DNA from: Hexactinellida sp. DTS-2022
Lineage: Eukaryota; Porifera; Hexactinellida
Length of the DNA stretch: 64,000 nt
Reading direction: 5' to 3'
NCBI GenBank assembly: GCA_028753945.1
Contig: JAPNXP010000009.1
Coordinates: 3,844,001-3,908,000 of the forward strand
The translations under genes and the position numbers were made by a program. Below are positions 11,086 to 23,610 of the stretch, in pieces. The notes under the pieces were generated by a model. The model made no database searches, had not been told where the DNA came from, and worked only from the letters and a program-made list of their open reading frames with translations. The first letter of the stretch is position 1. The number at the start of each line of letters is the position of its first letter.

Positions 11086-12424
11086 CATGCAAAAATAAAT
11101 AGTTACAAACCTTATTTGTATTTCCTTCTTTCAGGCAACTATGAATCATGAATCTAGTTAGAAATATATTAAAAAGACGGTATAAACTGCGGGAATTTCG
11201 GAGGGATATTAATTAAATGGACTGTTCATTACTGGACTGTTTGGTAGTACTAAATCTAACCAATAACTGTAGTAGATTTCAATTTAATGATAAAAACCAC
11301 CTGGCTTCTTTGAAAATTTTAGTAAACTTATCATGTCCATATAGCATGTAACGAGGGCTACTGCATAAGGGATAATTATGAAGTCCGGTATTTGTAACAG
11401 GTAAGAAGGTTTGTCTGGGGTATATATAAAGTTTTTATTTATTTATTGTTTACGAGCCCTTCGGTCTAGGCCGCTTTGCGACGGATAGGTGCTTCTCACC
11501 TCAAGTTAACGGTCGCTGTGCGGCCTTAATCCCTACCCTTTCTGCCATGGAAAATGGTAGAAAGGGACGTGATATTAAAACTTATATACAACCCTTTCTA
11601 CCATTTTCCATTGTTTTAATTAACTTGTTTACCAAAAATACCCGTCAGAAGCTAACTACTAGGTCGATTTTGAATTTTCATTAATTTGTTTACCTATTTT
11701 GTGTCAACAACAACAACAAATATTCATATTATACATTTGTAAAAGCGAAATTCGTGTTCAGCATACTTGTCTACATATTATAACAATTGTTTACCTATTA
11801 TAGCATTTGGATGTTAGTTTTTATTTAAATTATAATTGCGTTATATTCCCCCATCACGCTAATACAATCCGGACAAACAAACACACACACACAAACAAAC
11901 ACACAACAATTGCGCATTATATTTTGGAAAATGTTAACAAACATAACGCGAACCTTTTGAAATTTATAATTTACAGTCAATATATGCATGACGTGCTTAC
12001 AGATTGAAAGTGCCAAAGGCTAAAAGAATGTAGTAATTATAGACTTATATAATAAAAGTTCCCGAACTTGCTGTTAATGAAATAGAATTATATATATTCA
12101 AATCTACAAATCAATTAATTAAATGTGCTCAATATACAAAATCAAATACTTGAACAATAATATAGTTGTACCCAAATACTAACTGTTTGATGCGAGAAAA
12201 TCCACATAACTAACTGCGAAGCATAAGAAGATCAAAACTATTAAACAAATATTATTATGGAAACAAAATACTGCCATTAGAAAAGGGTAATAATGCATAC
12301 ATCCTGTTTGAAGGTAACAATGACAATATAAATGTATTTTTCGTTGACTAAGTTGGGTTCTTACAAAATAGTGAATCAAGATATACTAACATCAAACATG
12401 TAATGTATTCTAATATTTAGAATA
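11086..12424. other. Non-coding region with dispersed repeats
   Basis: No gene recognised. About 11445-11580 is a GC-richer island with a hairpin (ACCCTTTCTGCC and ATGGTAGAAAGGG, plus a further CCCTTTCTACCATTTTCCAT). About 11600-11790 is a dispersed repeat (GATTTTGAATTTTCATTAAT ... CAACAACAACAA ... GTGTTCAGCATACTTG) that recurs near 27.67-27.96 kb and 53.87-53.96 kb. A CA-rich run lies at 11876-11910. Short frames on both strands look like chance. Confidence 0.5.
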
Positions 12425-12695
12425 ACATTCTAGAGAGGTACTAATACGAACCGTTCGTGACTAATGGATATTTCTTTGTCGGGCAGCATAATAAGCACAG
12501 TTGTTATTATAGAGAGTTACCTTTGCGAATCGTTTATGATAAATGGATATTTCTTAGTCGGCAGCATAAAAATAACATTAGTTATTCTAGATAGGTACTC
12601 TTGCGACCGTTTATGACTAATACTGTCTAACACTAAAGTGTATTCTTAGTCGGGAAGCTAAATAAGCACAGTAGTTATTCTAGAGAGGTAATTTG
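12425..12695 (-). repeat. Satellite 2, inverted array (about 3 units)
   Basis: Reverse-complement copies of the ~79-bp unit of 9182-10138 (CTAGAGAGGTA, CGTTTATGACTAATG, TCGGGCAGCATAATAAGCAC). It ends at 12695 where satellite 1 resumes (GCCTACGGAG). With the left array it forms an inverted pair around the Ginger2-like remnant. Confidence 0.8.
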
Positions 12696-13243
12696 GGCGC
12701 CTACGGAGAAACAAATTAGACTCAGGGGAAACAAATGAAGCTTCAGGAAAAGAAATGATTTAAAAGGAAACTAATGAGTATAATTAGAAACAGAGGAGAC
12801 AAGGTGGTAATGCTATAAATGAACCTCAAGGGAAAGAAATGAGCCTAAAGGGAAAGCAATGAGTCATGAGGAAATAAATGAGAATAATTAAAAATAGAGG
12901 AGCATACGGAGCAACAAATGAGACTCAGGGGAAAAAATGAAACTCAGGGGAAACAAATGAGTCTTAATGGAATGAAATGAGACCATCATGCAACAAATGA
13001 ACAACATTAGGGGAAACAAATGAGCCTTAAAGGATTGAAATGATTTAAGAGGAAATTAATGATAATAATTAAAAACAAAGCTCACTACAGGCAACAAATG
13101 AGCTTCAGGGGATACAACTGAAGCTTCAGGAAAAGAACTGAGGCAAACTTGCAACAAATGACCTCTGGGAATACAAATGAGTCTTAAAGGAAATAAATCT
13201 TTTGAGAGGAAACATATGAAAGTAATTGAAAATTGAGGAGCCT
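12696..13243 (+). repeat. Satellite 1, block 2
   Basis: Same AAATGAG higher-order repeat in the same orientation as block 1. It is interrupted at about 13244 by the terminal repeat of a MULE element and resumes at about 15686. Confidence 0.88.
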
Positions 13244-13484
13244 TCGTCGCCAGACAATTCGTCGCCGAACAATTTGTAGCCGGACAATTCGTCACAAGCA
13301 CATTTCGTCACATAGAAAATTAGTCTCAAAGATGTTGTTAGATATACAGCGACATACATACCATATCATACTCTTTAATGAATGAAGTGGTTAATATATG
13401 GGTAGTGGAACGAAAATAATTAAGAACAATAAATGGAAAGTATATAATGTAAATTGGTTAAATATCTAAAATCAAAATGACATA

Positions 13485-13980
13485 TCTATACTATTAAAAC
13501 ACAAAGCTTGGTGTTATATATATTTGTTTGTATGTTCCGAGTTGATTGAAGAAAGTGGACGGTTTCCAGAATGATTTTTGGCATATAGGGGAACATTTTG
13601 GCACCCGTAAACAAGTTGAGCTTTCCGTCTCAAAATTTCTCATACTTCGACAAATTATGACGTCATTGTCACATTTCGAGAACCCTGAAAATTGATTTAA
13701 CGCACTTAATTCTCGCCCTGTAAAAGATAAAAATCTGAAAATTTAATAGAAAATGTACATTAATCATGCGGACACGTTGGTCACACCAGATCACCAATAT
13801 GCTTACTCATTATCGTATGATGACGTAATCACTAAATTTCACATTGTTAAATTCTACTATTTAGGCTTATTCACGCTTTATAATCAATATTAGGAGTATA
13901 TAAACCACACACCAACCGCGAAGCGGTTGGTACTTGGTTGTGTTCTGCCGCGAAGCGACCTAGCAAGCGAAGCGCGCTAG
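13485..13980 (+). mobile_element. Short non-autonomous Helitron
   Basis: It starts A|TCTATACTATTAAAAC and ends GCGCGCTAG|T, the TC...CTRR termini of Helitrons inserted between A and T. Just before the 3' end are two GC-rich hairpins: ACCAACCGCGAAGCGGTTGG (about 13913-13932), and CGCGAAGCG ... GCGAAGCGCG, overlapping the end. A 3'-end copy in the opposite orientation is at about 59366-59800. At 496 bp it is too short to code for Rep/helicase. Confidence 0.8.
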
Positions 13981-15383
13981 TTATATGCTAACCCTCGAAG
14001 ATATTCCAAGGTTTCGCGATTATCATATTTGCTAACGATATTATAGATTCTTTTTTCACGTTCAACACTCAATTTCGAACGTTTCTTTATAGTTCCTCCT
14101 TCAAACTTTGCATAAATTGCATCCTGAAGCGATTGCTCTTTTTGCAAAAACTTGGTTGACAAAACTTGGGTGTGGATGACCAATGCCATGTCTAAATGCA
14201 TTATGCCAGCCTTCTACACTATTATTTGTTCTAGGCATTTGATCCATCACTCTTGGATGCATGTTCTACATTCTTATGGGAAATAGTGGCGTCTTGCGAG
14301 AACCATTTGGGAGTTGTTTTCCAATATGGTTGTCTTCAAAATATTTCGCTACCGTCATCCCAGATTTGGGATATTCTTCCATCAAAATACTAAAACAATC
14401 AATTACATCGATCTCGGGTACGAAAGCCAGGTTTGGCAGCATCTTCAGCTTCAAAGCTAAATCAGCATCTTGTTGATACGCGCGGTAGCTAATCCATCAG
14501 CTTGAATTCTCCGGTAATGTTTTGAGATAAGTGGAAGAAAAATCCATAAACACAGGAAATGAACAAATTTTCCAAAGCATTAATCGCGGCCTTTTCAAAA
14601 TCCACTATTATAGATGTGGGATTTAATTCTGGTTCTAGCTGGAGTAGTTTAGAGAGAATCCTTTCTTAAGTGACTTCAGTCTTAGCCTGTAACAAGGCAT
14701 ACACACAAGGGAATATATATGTATCTCTTTGTACATGGTTAGTGTAAAGTTGGAAAAATCTTTTGGAACCACTTTAAATGTACCATCACAGTACCAGTTA
14801 TTACTTTCTTTAAGTATCGATAAAAACTTTGTAGTTCCAAAGAGCATCATTCTATACATATCACCTTCTCCAGAATCAAACAGTAGGAAGCTGTTACCAT
14901 TGAGTGTGAATTTATATCTGTGAGGAATTATTATTTCAGCACAAGAACTTGGATTCCCATAGTATTCTTCTTCTCCTCTCTTACACCTTCTAATAGTCTC
15001 TTAACAGAATCAAGTTTAGGCAACTTGTTAATACATTCTGCAGTCATTCCTTCCACTGAATTAGCAAGAAGAGTCCGTGTAATTGAATCAGAATTTCGAG
15101 CAATGCCTTTGAGGTTTGCATACCCTTTTAGCATATCGACCATAATTACATCGGAACTATGGGAGTGTTCACTAGGTATTGTGGAAGGATCTGTAGATTT
15201 GACTAATTGATTTTTATTTGTTTGTAACCTCGCTTTACAGATCCCGCGTTTTTCACAGACCCAGAATTCAATATCGTGAAATTTCCTATTTAAAGTATAA
15301 ATAAATCCTTGTATAGTTGCATAATCTTTCTTCTTTTCACTCGTAATCCTCTCAATCGAAAAAGAAGTTAAGGAAGTAGCCAT
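13979..15383 (-). pseudogene. FLYWCH-MULE transposase
   Basis: Minus-strand pieces of one transposase. The frame 15383-14931 starts MATSLTSFSIERITSEKKKD and has a FLYWCH-type zinc finger near residues 24-58 (FIYTLNRKFHDIEFWVCEKR, then GICKARLQTN), a DNA-binding module often found at the N-terminus of MULE proteins. The frame 14859-14635 contains NWYCDGTFKVVPKDF, the first catalytic Asp region of MULE transposases. The reading frame then shifts. Frames 14454-14266 (DCFSILMEEYPKSGMTVAKY) and 14201-13979 carry later parts. Frameshifts and stops show it is dead. The gene ends exactly at the Helitron insertion. Confidence 0.75.
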
Positions 15384-15685
15384 TAGAATCTTGTAAATAT
15401 GATTTTTGTAATTACGTAATTACTATTGACTATTAATATACTCAATTTTGATATTATGTTGTAATAGAAACCATATAACTAGAATCCATATAACGATCAG
15501 GTGAGAACGGCAAATTTCCAGAGTGGGAAAATAAACAATTTATCGTTCACACCTCATTCGTTGTTATGTTCTACAACAACATCTTTGAGACTAATTTTCA
15601 ATGCGACGAATTGTCCGCGATAAATTGTCTGGCGACAAATTGTCCGCGATAAATTGTCCGGCGACAAATTGTCCGTCAACGCTTG

Positions 15686-16721
15686 CAACGAGTGAACCTT
15701 AGCGGAAACAATTGAGCCCAAAGGGAATGAAATGAGCCTATCGTGCAACAAATGATCCTCAGGGGAAACAAATGTGACTTATTGGAAAGCAATGGGTTAA
15801 GAGGAAACAAATGAGAATAATGAAAAACAGAGGGGCTAACGTAGTAACAAATGAGCTTCAGGGAATACAAATGAGGCTTAAAGGAAAGAAATGAGCCTAA
15901 ACTGGAACAAATGAACCTCAGGAGTAACAAATGAGCCTTAAGGGAAACAAATGAGTTAAGAGGAAACAAATGATAATAATTAAAAACAAAGCAGCCTAAG
16001 GAGCAATAAATACTCTCAGGGGATACAAATGAAGGTTCTGGAAAAGAACTGAGTTAAGAGGAAACAAATGAGAGTAATTAACAGAGAAGACTAGGTGCAA
16101 TTAATGAACCTCAGGGGATACAAATGAGCCATAATGGAAAGAAATGAGCCAAACCTGCAACAAATGAACCACAGGGGATACAAATGAACCTCAGGGGAAA
16201 CAAATGATCCTTAAGGGAAAGAAATGAGTCAAGAGGAAACAAATGAGAATAATTATAAACAGAGCAGCCTACGGAGAAACAAATGAGCTTCAGGGGATAC
16301 AAATGAGCCTTAAAGGAAAGAAATGAGCCTAGGTGCTACAAATGAACCTCAGGGGAAACAAATGAGCCTTAAGGGAAATAAAAATAGTTAAGGGGGAACA
16401 AATGAAAGTAAGTAAAAATAGAGGAGACAAGGTGCAACAAATGAACCTCAGGAGAAACAAATGAGCCTTAAGGGAAATAAATGAGTTAATTGGAAAGAAA
16501 TGAGAGTAAGTAAAACAGAGGCACCTACGGAGAAACAAATCGCCTCAGGGGATACAAATGAAGCTTCAGGAAAAGAAATGAGTTAAGAGGAAACAAATGA
16601 GTGTAATTAAAAACGGGGGCGACAAGGTGCAACAAATAATCCTCAGGGAAAACAAATGAGCCTAAAGGGAAAGAAATGAGTTAAGAGGAAAGAAATGAGA
16701 ATAATTAATAACAGAGCAGCC
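15686..16721 (+). repeat. Satellite 1, block 3
   Basis: About 10 higher-order units of the AAATGAG satellite in the same orientation as the other blocks. It ends at the CACAGTGGGC terminus of the next inserted repeat. Confidence 0.9.
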
Positions 16722-17625
16722 CACAGTGGGCATTTAGGTGGAATCAGGCTATAATTTTATCACCTTAGATCGTTGATAAGGTATTACCCATTGAATTCAG
16801 CATATAGTATAACATAGAAATGCATATTTACATACCTATCCAACAATTATATTGATTGTTATGGTGATTACTGTTTACGTCAAAATGAACAATAAGAATT
16901 CATTTCTGTGGTTTCTATAATTATTGAATTTCAAAGAAATCTGAAATGACTAAGAGGATAGTTAAATTGACTAATGCTTATATAATATTTTCAAACCAAC
17001 CTTTAAATAGTTTATTCTGATACTGGAAACCTTCCCAAAAAATATTATATTAGCCCTGCGGCTATACCAACTTCAATGAATCGGACAACCATTTTTTGTT
17101 AAGCTAAATAATTACCAAGTGATGGAATTAATAGTGGGCCGTCGTGGGCTGCTGTTTTTAAAGTTTTAGGACTCAGGTTATATATTACTCTTCAAAATAA
17201 ACTGTCATTTAAAGGCGCACAGAGGCGCACAGACACTTTATTTTACAAAATATATTTACGACTTTATTAAATATATTGCATCATATAAAATAGACAAGCT
17301 CTTGAATTTCTCAAAACGAAAAATTTGCCAGAGAAGATTCCAATCCAGTAACTTTATGGAATACAATCAATTAGGATCTGACCAATTTCAAACAATTCGA
17401 TGTCAATTTAATGAATTTAAGTTCAGCAGGAGCAGCACTGTAGGAAAATTAGTGGAAACATACTTTTTTGACATATACTCAGATGTCAATAATACTGCTC
17501 CAACTGGATTCTACTAGCTCTAAATACTAGGTGATTTAATAATCAAATAAAAAGTTTATAAATGCGCGAAAAGGCGCGACGTGGATCACTTGATGTCTTT
17601 AAACCATATGTATAAGGATTTTGAA
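16722..17625 (+). mobile_element. CACAGTGGGC-ended non-autonomous element, right end truncated
   Basis: It begins CACAGTGGGCATTTAGGTGG and shares its length with 48840 to about 49745 (for example CTTGAATTTCTCAAAA, ATACTCAGATGTCAATAATA, AAATGCGCGAAAAGG). The last ~260 bp of the other copy are missing here, and satellite follows at once. The 71-codon open frame 17302-17517 is not kept in the other copy, so it is unlikely to be a gene. No transposase is encoded. Confidence 0.7.
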
Positions 17626-20091
17626 CTTTAAGGGAAATTAACGAGGTGATGCGAAACAAATGAAGTAATTAAAAACAGAAGAGTCTAAGGTGCAACAAAT
17701 GAACCTCAGGGGATAGAAATGAGCCTTAAGCGAAAGCAATGATTTAAGAGGAAACAAATGATAGTTTTACATAAAGAGAAACCTACGGAGCAACAAAAGA
17801 GCCTCAGGTGACACGAATATGACTATAGGGAAATAAATGATTTAAGGGGAAACAAATGAAATTAATTATAAATAGAGGGGCCTAAGGTGCAACAAATGAA
17901 CCTCAGGGGAAACAAATAAGGGTTAAGGATAAGCAACGAGTTAAGAGGAAACAAATGAGAGTAAATATAAACAGAGGAGGCTACGGAGCAAGAAATGAGC
18001 CTCAAGTGATACAATGATCCTTAAATGAAAGGAATGAGCCTAAAGTGCAACAAATGAACCTCATGGGGGAAAAATGTACCTTAAAAAAGAAATGGGTTAA
18101 GAAGAAACAAATGAGATTAACTAAAACAGAGGAGCCACGGAGCATCAAATGGGACTCAGGAGATACAAATGAGCATTAAGGGAAATTAATGAGTTAAGGG
18201 GAAATAAATGAAGTAATTAAAAACAGAAGAGACAAGGTGCAACAAATGAACCTCTACAAATGAAGCTTCAAGAAAAGAAATGAGTTAAGAAGAAACAAAT
18301 GGGAATAATCAAAAACGGAGGCGACAAGGTGCAACAAATGAACATCATGGGAAACAAATGAGCTTAAAGGGAAAGAAATGAGTTAAGAGGAAACCAATGA
18401 GAATACTTAAAAACAGAGGTACCTAGGGAGCATCAAATTATCCTCAGGGGATATAAATGAGCCTTATGGGAATTGAATGATCTAAGAGTCAACAAATGAA
18501 AGTAATCATAAATAGAGAAGCCAAAGTTGAAACATATGAACCTCAGGGGAAACAAATGAAGCTTTCTTGAAAAGAAATGAGTTAAGAGGAAACAAATATG
18601 AGCGATTACAAATAGAGGAGGCTACGGAGCAACAAATGAGCCTCAAGGGATACCAATGAACCTAAAATGAAAAAAATGAGGCTAAAGTGCAACAAATGAA
18701 CCTCAGAGGAAACAAATGAGCCTTAAGAAAAGAAATGGGTTAATAAGAAACAATGGAGATTAATTAAAAACAGAGGTGCCTGCGGGAAGACAAAAGAGCC
18801 TCAGCCGATTTAAATGAGTCTTCAGGGAAAGAAATGAGTTATTTGGAAACAAATGGGAGTAATTAAAAACAGAGGAGCGTACAGAGCAACAAATGAACCT
18901 CAGGGGAAACAAATGATAGTTCAGGAAAGGAAATGAGTTATGAGGAAACTAATGAGATTAAGTCAAAACAGAGGAGAACAAATGTCCCACTTTGGATACA
19001 AATGAGCCTAATGGGAAATAATGAGTTAAGGTTGAAACAAATGAAAGTGGTTAAAAACAGAGGATCCTAAGGAGCAACAAATGGACCCAGGAGAAACAAG
19101 AAAAGCGTCTGGGAAAGAAATGAATTAAGAGGAAACAAATAAGAGTAATTAAAAACAGAGGAGACAAGGTACAACAAATGAATATCAGGGGATACAAATG
19201 AGCCTTAATGGAAAGAAATGAGGCTAACTTGCAACGAATTAACCATTGCGGGAAAAAATGAGCCTTACGGGAATGAAATGAGCCTATCGTGCAACAAATT
19301 AACCTCAGGGGATACAAATGAGCCTTACGGGAATGAAATGAGCCTATCGTGCAACAAATTATCCTCAGGGGATACAAATGAGACTTAAGGGAAAGCAATG
19401 AGTTAATAGGAAACAAATGACACTAAGTAAACAGAGCAGCCTACTGAGCAACAAATGACAATCAAGGGATACAAATGAGCCTTAAAGGTAACAAATGAGC
19501 CTAAGGTGCTTCAAATGATACTCAGGGGAAAGAAATGAGCCTTAAGGGAACAAATGAGCCTAAGGTGCAACAAATGAACCTCTAGGGAAACAAATGTGGA
19601 ATAAGGGAAGAAAATGAGTTAATTGGAAACAAATGAGAATAATTAAAAACAAAAGAGGCTCACAGTGCAACAAATGAGTCTCAGGGGATTCAAATGAGTT
19701 CTAAAGGAAATATATTATTTAAGAGGAAACAAATGAAAGTAATTAAAAATATAGGAGTATTAGGTGCAATAATTGAACCTCAGGGGAAAAAAATGAAGCT
19801 TTCAGGAAAAGAAATGAGATTAAATAAAAACAGAGGAGGCTACGGAGCAACAAATGAGCATCAAGGGATACAATGATCCTTAAATGAAAGGAATGAGCCT
19901 AAAGTGCAACAAATGAACCTCAGGGGAAACAAATATACCTTAAGAAAAGAAATGGGTTAAAAAGAAACAAATGAGATTAATTAATAACAGAGGAGCCTAC
20001 GGAGCAACAAATGAGTCTCACGGGATACAAATGAGCTTTAAGTGAAATTAATGAGTTAAGGGGAAATAAATGAAGTAATTAAAAACAGATA
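17626..20091 (+). repeat. Satellite 1, block 4
   Basis: The largest block, about 2.5 kb of AAATGAG higher-order repeat. It stops at ...AAAAACAGATA|GGCC, the left target duplication of the large Ginger1 element. The sequence after that element (GGCC|TACGGAGC) completes the interrupted satellite subunit. Confidence 0.9.
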
Positions 20092-22329
20092 GGCCTGTTG
20101 AGTGGCATTTTGAGACGCTGTGGTATTTTGAGACGCCTATATGATACACTCTATACATCATGGATGTGCTATTATTAGACTGTGGTATTTTGAGACGCTG
20201 TGGTATTCTGAGGCGCAACTATACAAGGCAAATTTTATCCACTCTAACTATAAGTTTACTGAACATTTAATGTTATACTTAATTATTAATTAATTAATTA
20301 AATTGTGAATTTGAGACTTAGTATAACTAGTGAATTCTGGATTTGCTTTTCCAATCTACTGTGTATTTCGAGGCGCTGGTAGTGAATTTAATTTTCCACT
20401 TTACAGATTAATTGTAATCCACTTGCTTTATTAAAAGAAGGTGTTTATTAATTAATACGTAGTAGCAACTCAACTTTATTTCATTAATTGACACAACAAA
20501 CATCTAAATAATAAAGTATACAAATTATTCTAGTTTCCAATGATATCCCTCCAATTCTCGGAACCCTCCAGCTAAGTCTCCATGTTTCGCAGTTATCTAC
20601 TTTTCTCCCTAATTTTTCTTTTCAAAGCATTTCTCTCATCCTGCCATACTCTTCTCTCATTCTCCAGGGATACTCTGCTCTTAATTAAGATAATCAATTA
20701 GTTAAAATTGTTCGACTGCATCTTGGCAGCTCGATCTGCTCATCGGCTGATTCTGAATTTCTTCTGTCAACGTCTCGTCCACATAAATCATTGAAACCAT
20801 CCTAATTCAATAATTCCTAAACTGTGACCTATTATAGTTTATAAGTTTATACATCTTTGATCAAATAGAAAGACTCAACGAAGTAATCACGAATATCATG
20901 TGCATTGATCATTAAATTTGAGGTGAACCGAACAAATAGCTTATATTCTTGAATCTAATTCCGGAATTAAATGGAATGCGTTAGTTATTTATCACTTCCG
21001 ATTACAAGAATGAGGAACTGGAACCTCCCAAAACGATTACTAAATTCGATATCTTGCAAATCTTAATTTTTTTCTAACTAAAGCATTTTGTTGGCTAAAT
21101 ATCATATTTATTATTCTTATAATTGAAAGATTTAACTCTCTAATCCACTTGCCTTAAAAAAGACAGGATCTAGTCAAGCTATACGCATTTTCCCTTATAG
21201 ATTAATTAATTAAAAAATACCATTAATTAAAATACTAGTAAAGCACAACTTTATTTAATCTTATGAATAAACAAATAACACATTACAAACTAAAGTCTAA
21301 TACTCTTCTTCTATTAAATAATTCTACACTTAATCTGAATCTATATCCCCCATTCGTATTATCGTTTGTTTTAATTTTCTGATTTTTTTCAAATGCTCTT
21401 TTTCGAATTCCCATTCCGCCCTTTTCATATCTAGATACGCTTTATGTTCATCAATCGTTTTACATGTCTCTTCCATCATGCTCATTTTTTTTCTTCGTTT
21501 TATTTTTGCATCTGTTCCATGAATTCAATAAAGTATCTTTCTGAAGAATCCATTATAGCAGTAATTACTTTTGCATATTTCATGTGGTATTTATAGTTGT
21601 AAGTTGTAAATCATTGTAGGACAGTTTCATCGTAACTTGATCCGCATTGTAACTTGATCGGACCATGGATGCACAATGTCTATCGTAACTTGATTCGTAG
21701 CTTATATATCGTAGATCAATAACTCCACTAGTTATTTGAGATTATCGTAACTTGATTGGTAACTTATATATCGTAGATCAATAACTCCACTAGTTATTTG
21801 AGATTCTTAATTAATGAATCCTGAAGAGTATAACAATTTGCTTCAATATTTATCCGCTGGAATATATCCAGTCGAAGTTCAAACGGGACCAAGATACCTT
21901 CGGTCCAATTTCCGTAGGAAGGCTTCAAATTTCCGTTTAGAAGAAAGAATACTCTACAAGGTCAGTAAATAAATATTCTAATGGCTCTCGTTTATTCCCT
22001 ACCCTCGGTCCCTCACAATATCTTTATTCTAAATACTATTCCTTGTAGATGATTCGTAACAAGCGAGGCATTTTGGAACGTTTCGAATACCCTCTTAGTT
22101 CTGAAATTGCTAAAATCTTAGAGGCATATCATATTGACCACCCGGGTATCAATGCCATGAGTACTTCCATACGGCAAAGATATTTCTGGGATAGAATGTA
22201 TCAAACAATCGAACAATATGTAATTTTATTTAGTTAAATAAATTTATTGAAATAGTATGTACTAATATAATATTTGTCTAATTATTTTTTTAATTAATAA
22301 TATTATTAATTAGAATTATATATATATAT

Positions 22330-22476
22330 CAGGGCGGCGGAAGCAGTTATAAAGTAGTCAGGCCATGCTTGAACGGCCTAACTAGTGACGTAAGAGTGGT
22401 AAGGCTATTGGCCTGGCCACTTTCTAAAAGTGGTTTGGCCATGGCCTGACCGGCCTGACCGCTTCCGCCGCCCCTG
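22330..22476. mobile_element. 147-bp hairpin MITE in a GINGER-A intron
   Basis: The ends CAGGGCGGCGGAAGC and GCTTCCGCCGCCCCTG pair with each other, and the interior (AGGCTATTGGCCTGGCCA, TGGCCATGGCCTGACCGG) folds further. It lies in a TA-rich run, so the 8-bp duplication is ambiguous. A diverged partial copy in the opposite orientation ends at 23488 (CGCCGGCCCTG) in the same intron. Confidence 0.7.
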
Positions 22477-23610
22477 TATATATATTATATATTTTAATAA
22501 TTATTCTACGAAGTGTGCATATTTTCCTTCAGAGTTGTGTAGTAGCAGAGGTGTAACTGTAATGGGCATGCCCTCGTTTCCGTTTTAGGCTTCCTTTTCG
22601 CTGCAGAGCTGAAATTTTCTATTTAAATATTCAATACTTTGCCTCCTCATTTAATCTGGATGCATCCACCCTTTAACTATGTTACTTTAGTGGTAGTAAG
22701 TCCATAGGCACATGGGCGTAGTCAACCAAAATATTTGGGGGGGGCATTATTTTTATGAGTCATTACAATAAAGTGAGCGAAAGCTCAATCTATCCTTATT
22801 CAAATTTATTGTTGTAATTTTGGGGGTGTCCAGGTATAATTTTGGGGGTTTTAGGGGGGTCATCCTGACGCTTATAGTAAGTTCACCCAAACCTCCCTTA
22901 TCCGGGCACTGTCGTCCGGAGGTTGCCCGTAAATGGGAATTTGCCCGAATCACAGAAATGCAATACTTAGCACATGTGCAATCCCAAAGTGTCTAATCCC
23001 TATTTTCTAGATTCGATCAAAAATCACAAACTGATCTTTTACGGGATCTGGCTAATTTTAAATATGTATTTGTTTTATAATTTTGTCATTAGTTTTAACT
23101 GGGGAAGCTTTGAGATAATATAACTGTTTCCTCTAAAAGACATTCTAGAACACTAAAGTGTAAATACTTGAGCGTAAGTGATAACTTGTCAAGGCTTTTA
23201 TGTAGATTTTAAATTCTAAGTGTAGCAGTGTTAAGTTTGTATTACGGGTTTGAATTTTGAACTTAATAAACATTGTATTTTGGCTTTAATTAATACGTAG
23301 TTTGGATTAATTTGAGGATTCTTCTGATGCTGGTAAATTAACTGTTTGATTGTTTGCATCCATGCTGGTTAGGTTGGCCTGATCACTTTTATCAAGTGGC
23401 CAAGCCAATAGCCTGAAAACTCTAACGTCACTAGTTAGGCCGGTGAAGTCATGACCTGACCACTTTATAACTGCTTCCGCCGGCCCTGAATATGATATTA
23501 AGCGTAGTGTCTATGTCTTGGATAAGAGTATTAATTGTTTGGTAAAATGGATCTTGAATGGTTAACACCTGTTTCATGTTTTATTATTATTATTATATTT
23601 ATTTTAATAG
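22477..23610. other. Rest of the GINGER-A zinc-finger intron with repeat fragments
   Basis: No coding signal. About 22710-22870 has G-rich remnants (GGGCGTAGTC, TTTTGGGGGTGTCC, TTTTAGGGGGGTCATCC), probably one end of another hAT-like element. About 23360-23488 is a partial, opposite-strand copy of the 22330-22476 MITE. The acceptor TTTTAATAG ends the intron at 23610. Confidence 0.5.

Larger units (their letters stand above)
13244..15685 (-). mobile_element. MULE element with ~110-bp terminal inverted repeats
   Basis: The left terminus (13244-13340) repeats GTCGCCRGACAATTYGTCGC several times and then runs into GAAAATTAGTCTCAAAGATG. The right end (about 15570-15685) is its reverse complement. 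Each terminal repeat is thus itself a short tandem array of a GACAATTTGTCGCCG-type motif. The interior carries a FLYWCH/MULE transposase (minus) and, on the left, a short Helitron. Satellite 1 lies on both sides. I could not define a clean 9-11-bp target duplication. Confidence 0.7.

Noticed and set aside
11445-11580. tRNA gene or tRNA-derived SINE
   Set aside because: GC-rich with hairpins, but no cloverleaf and no convincing A or B box.
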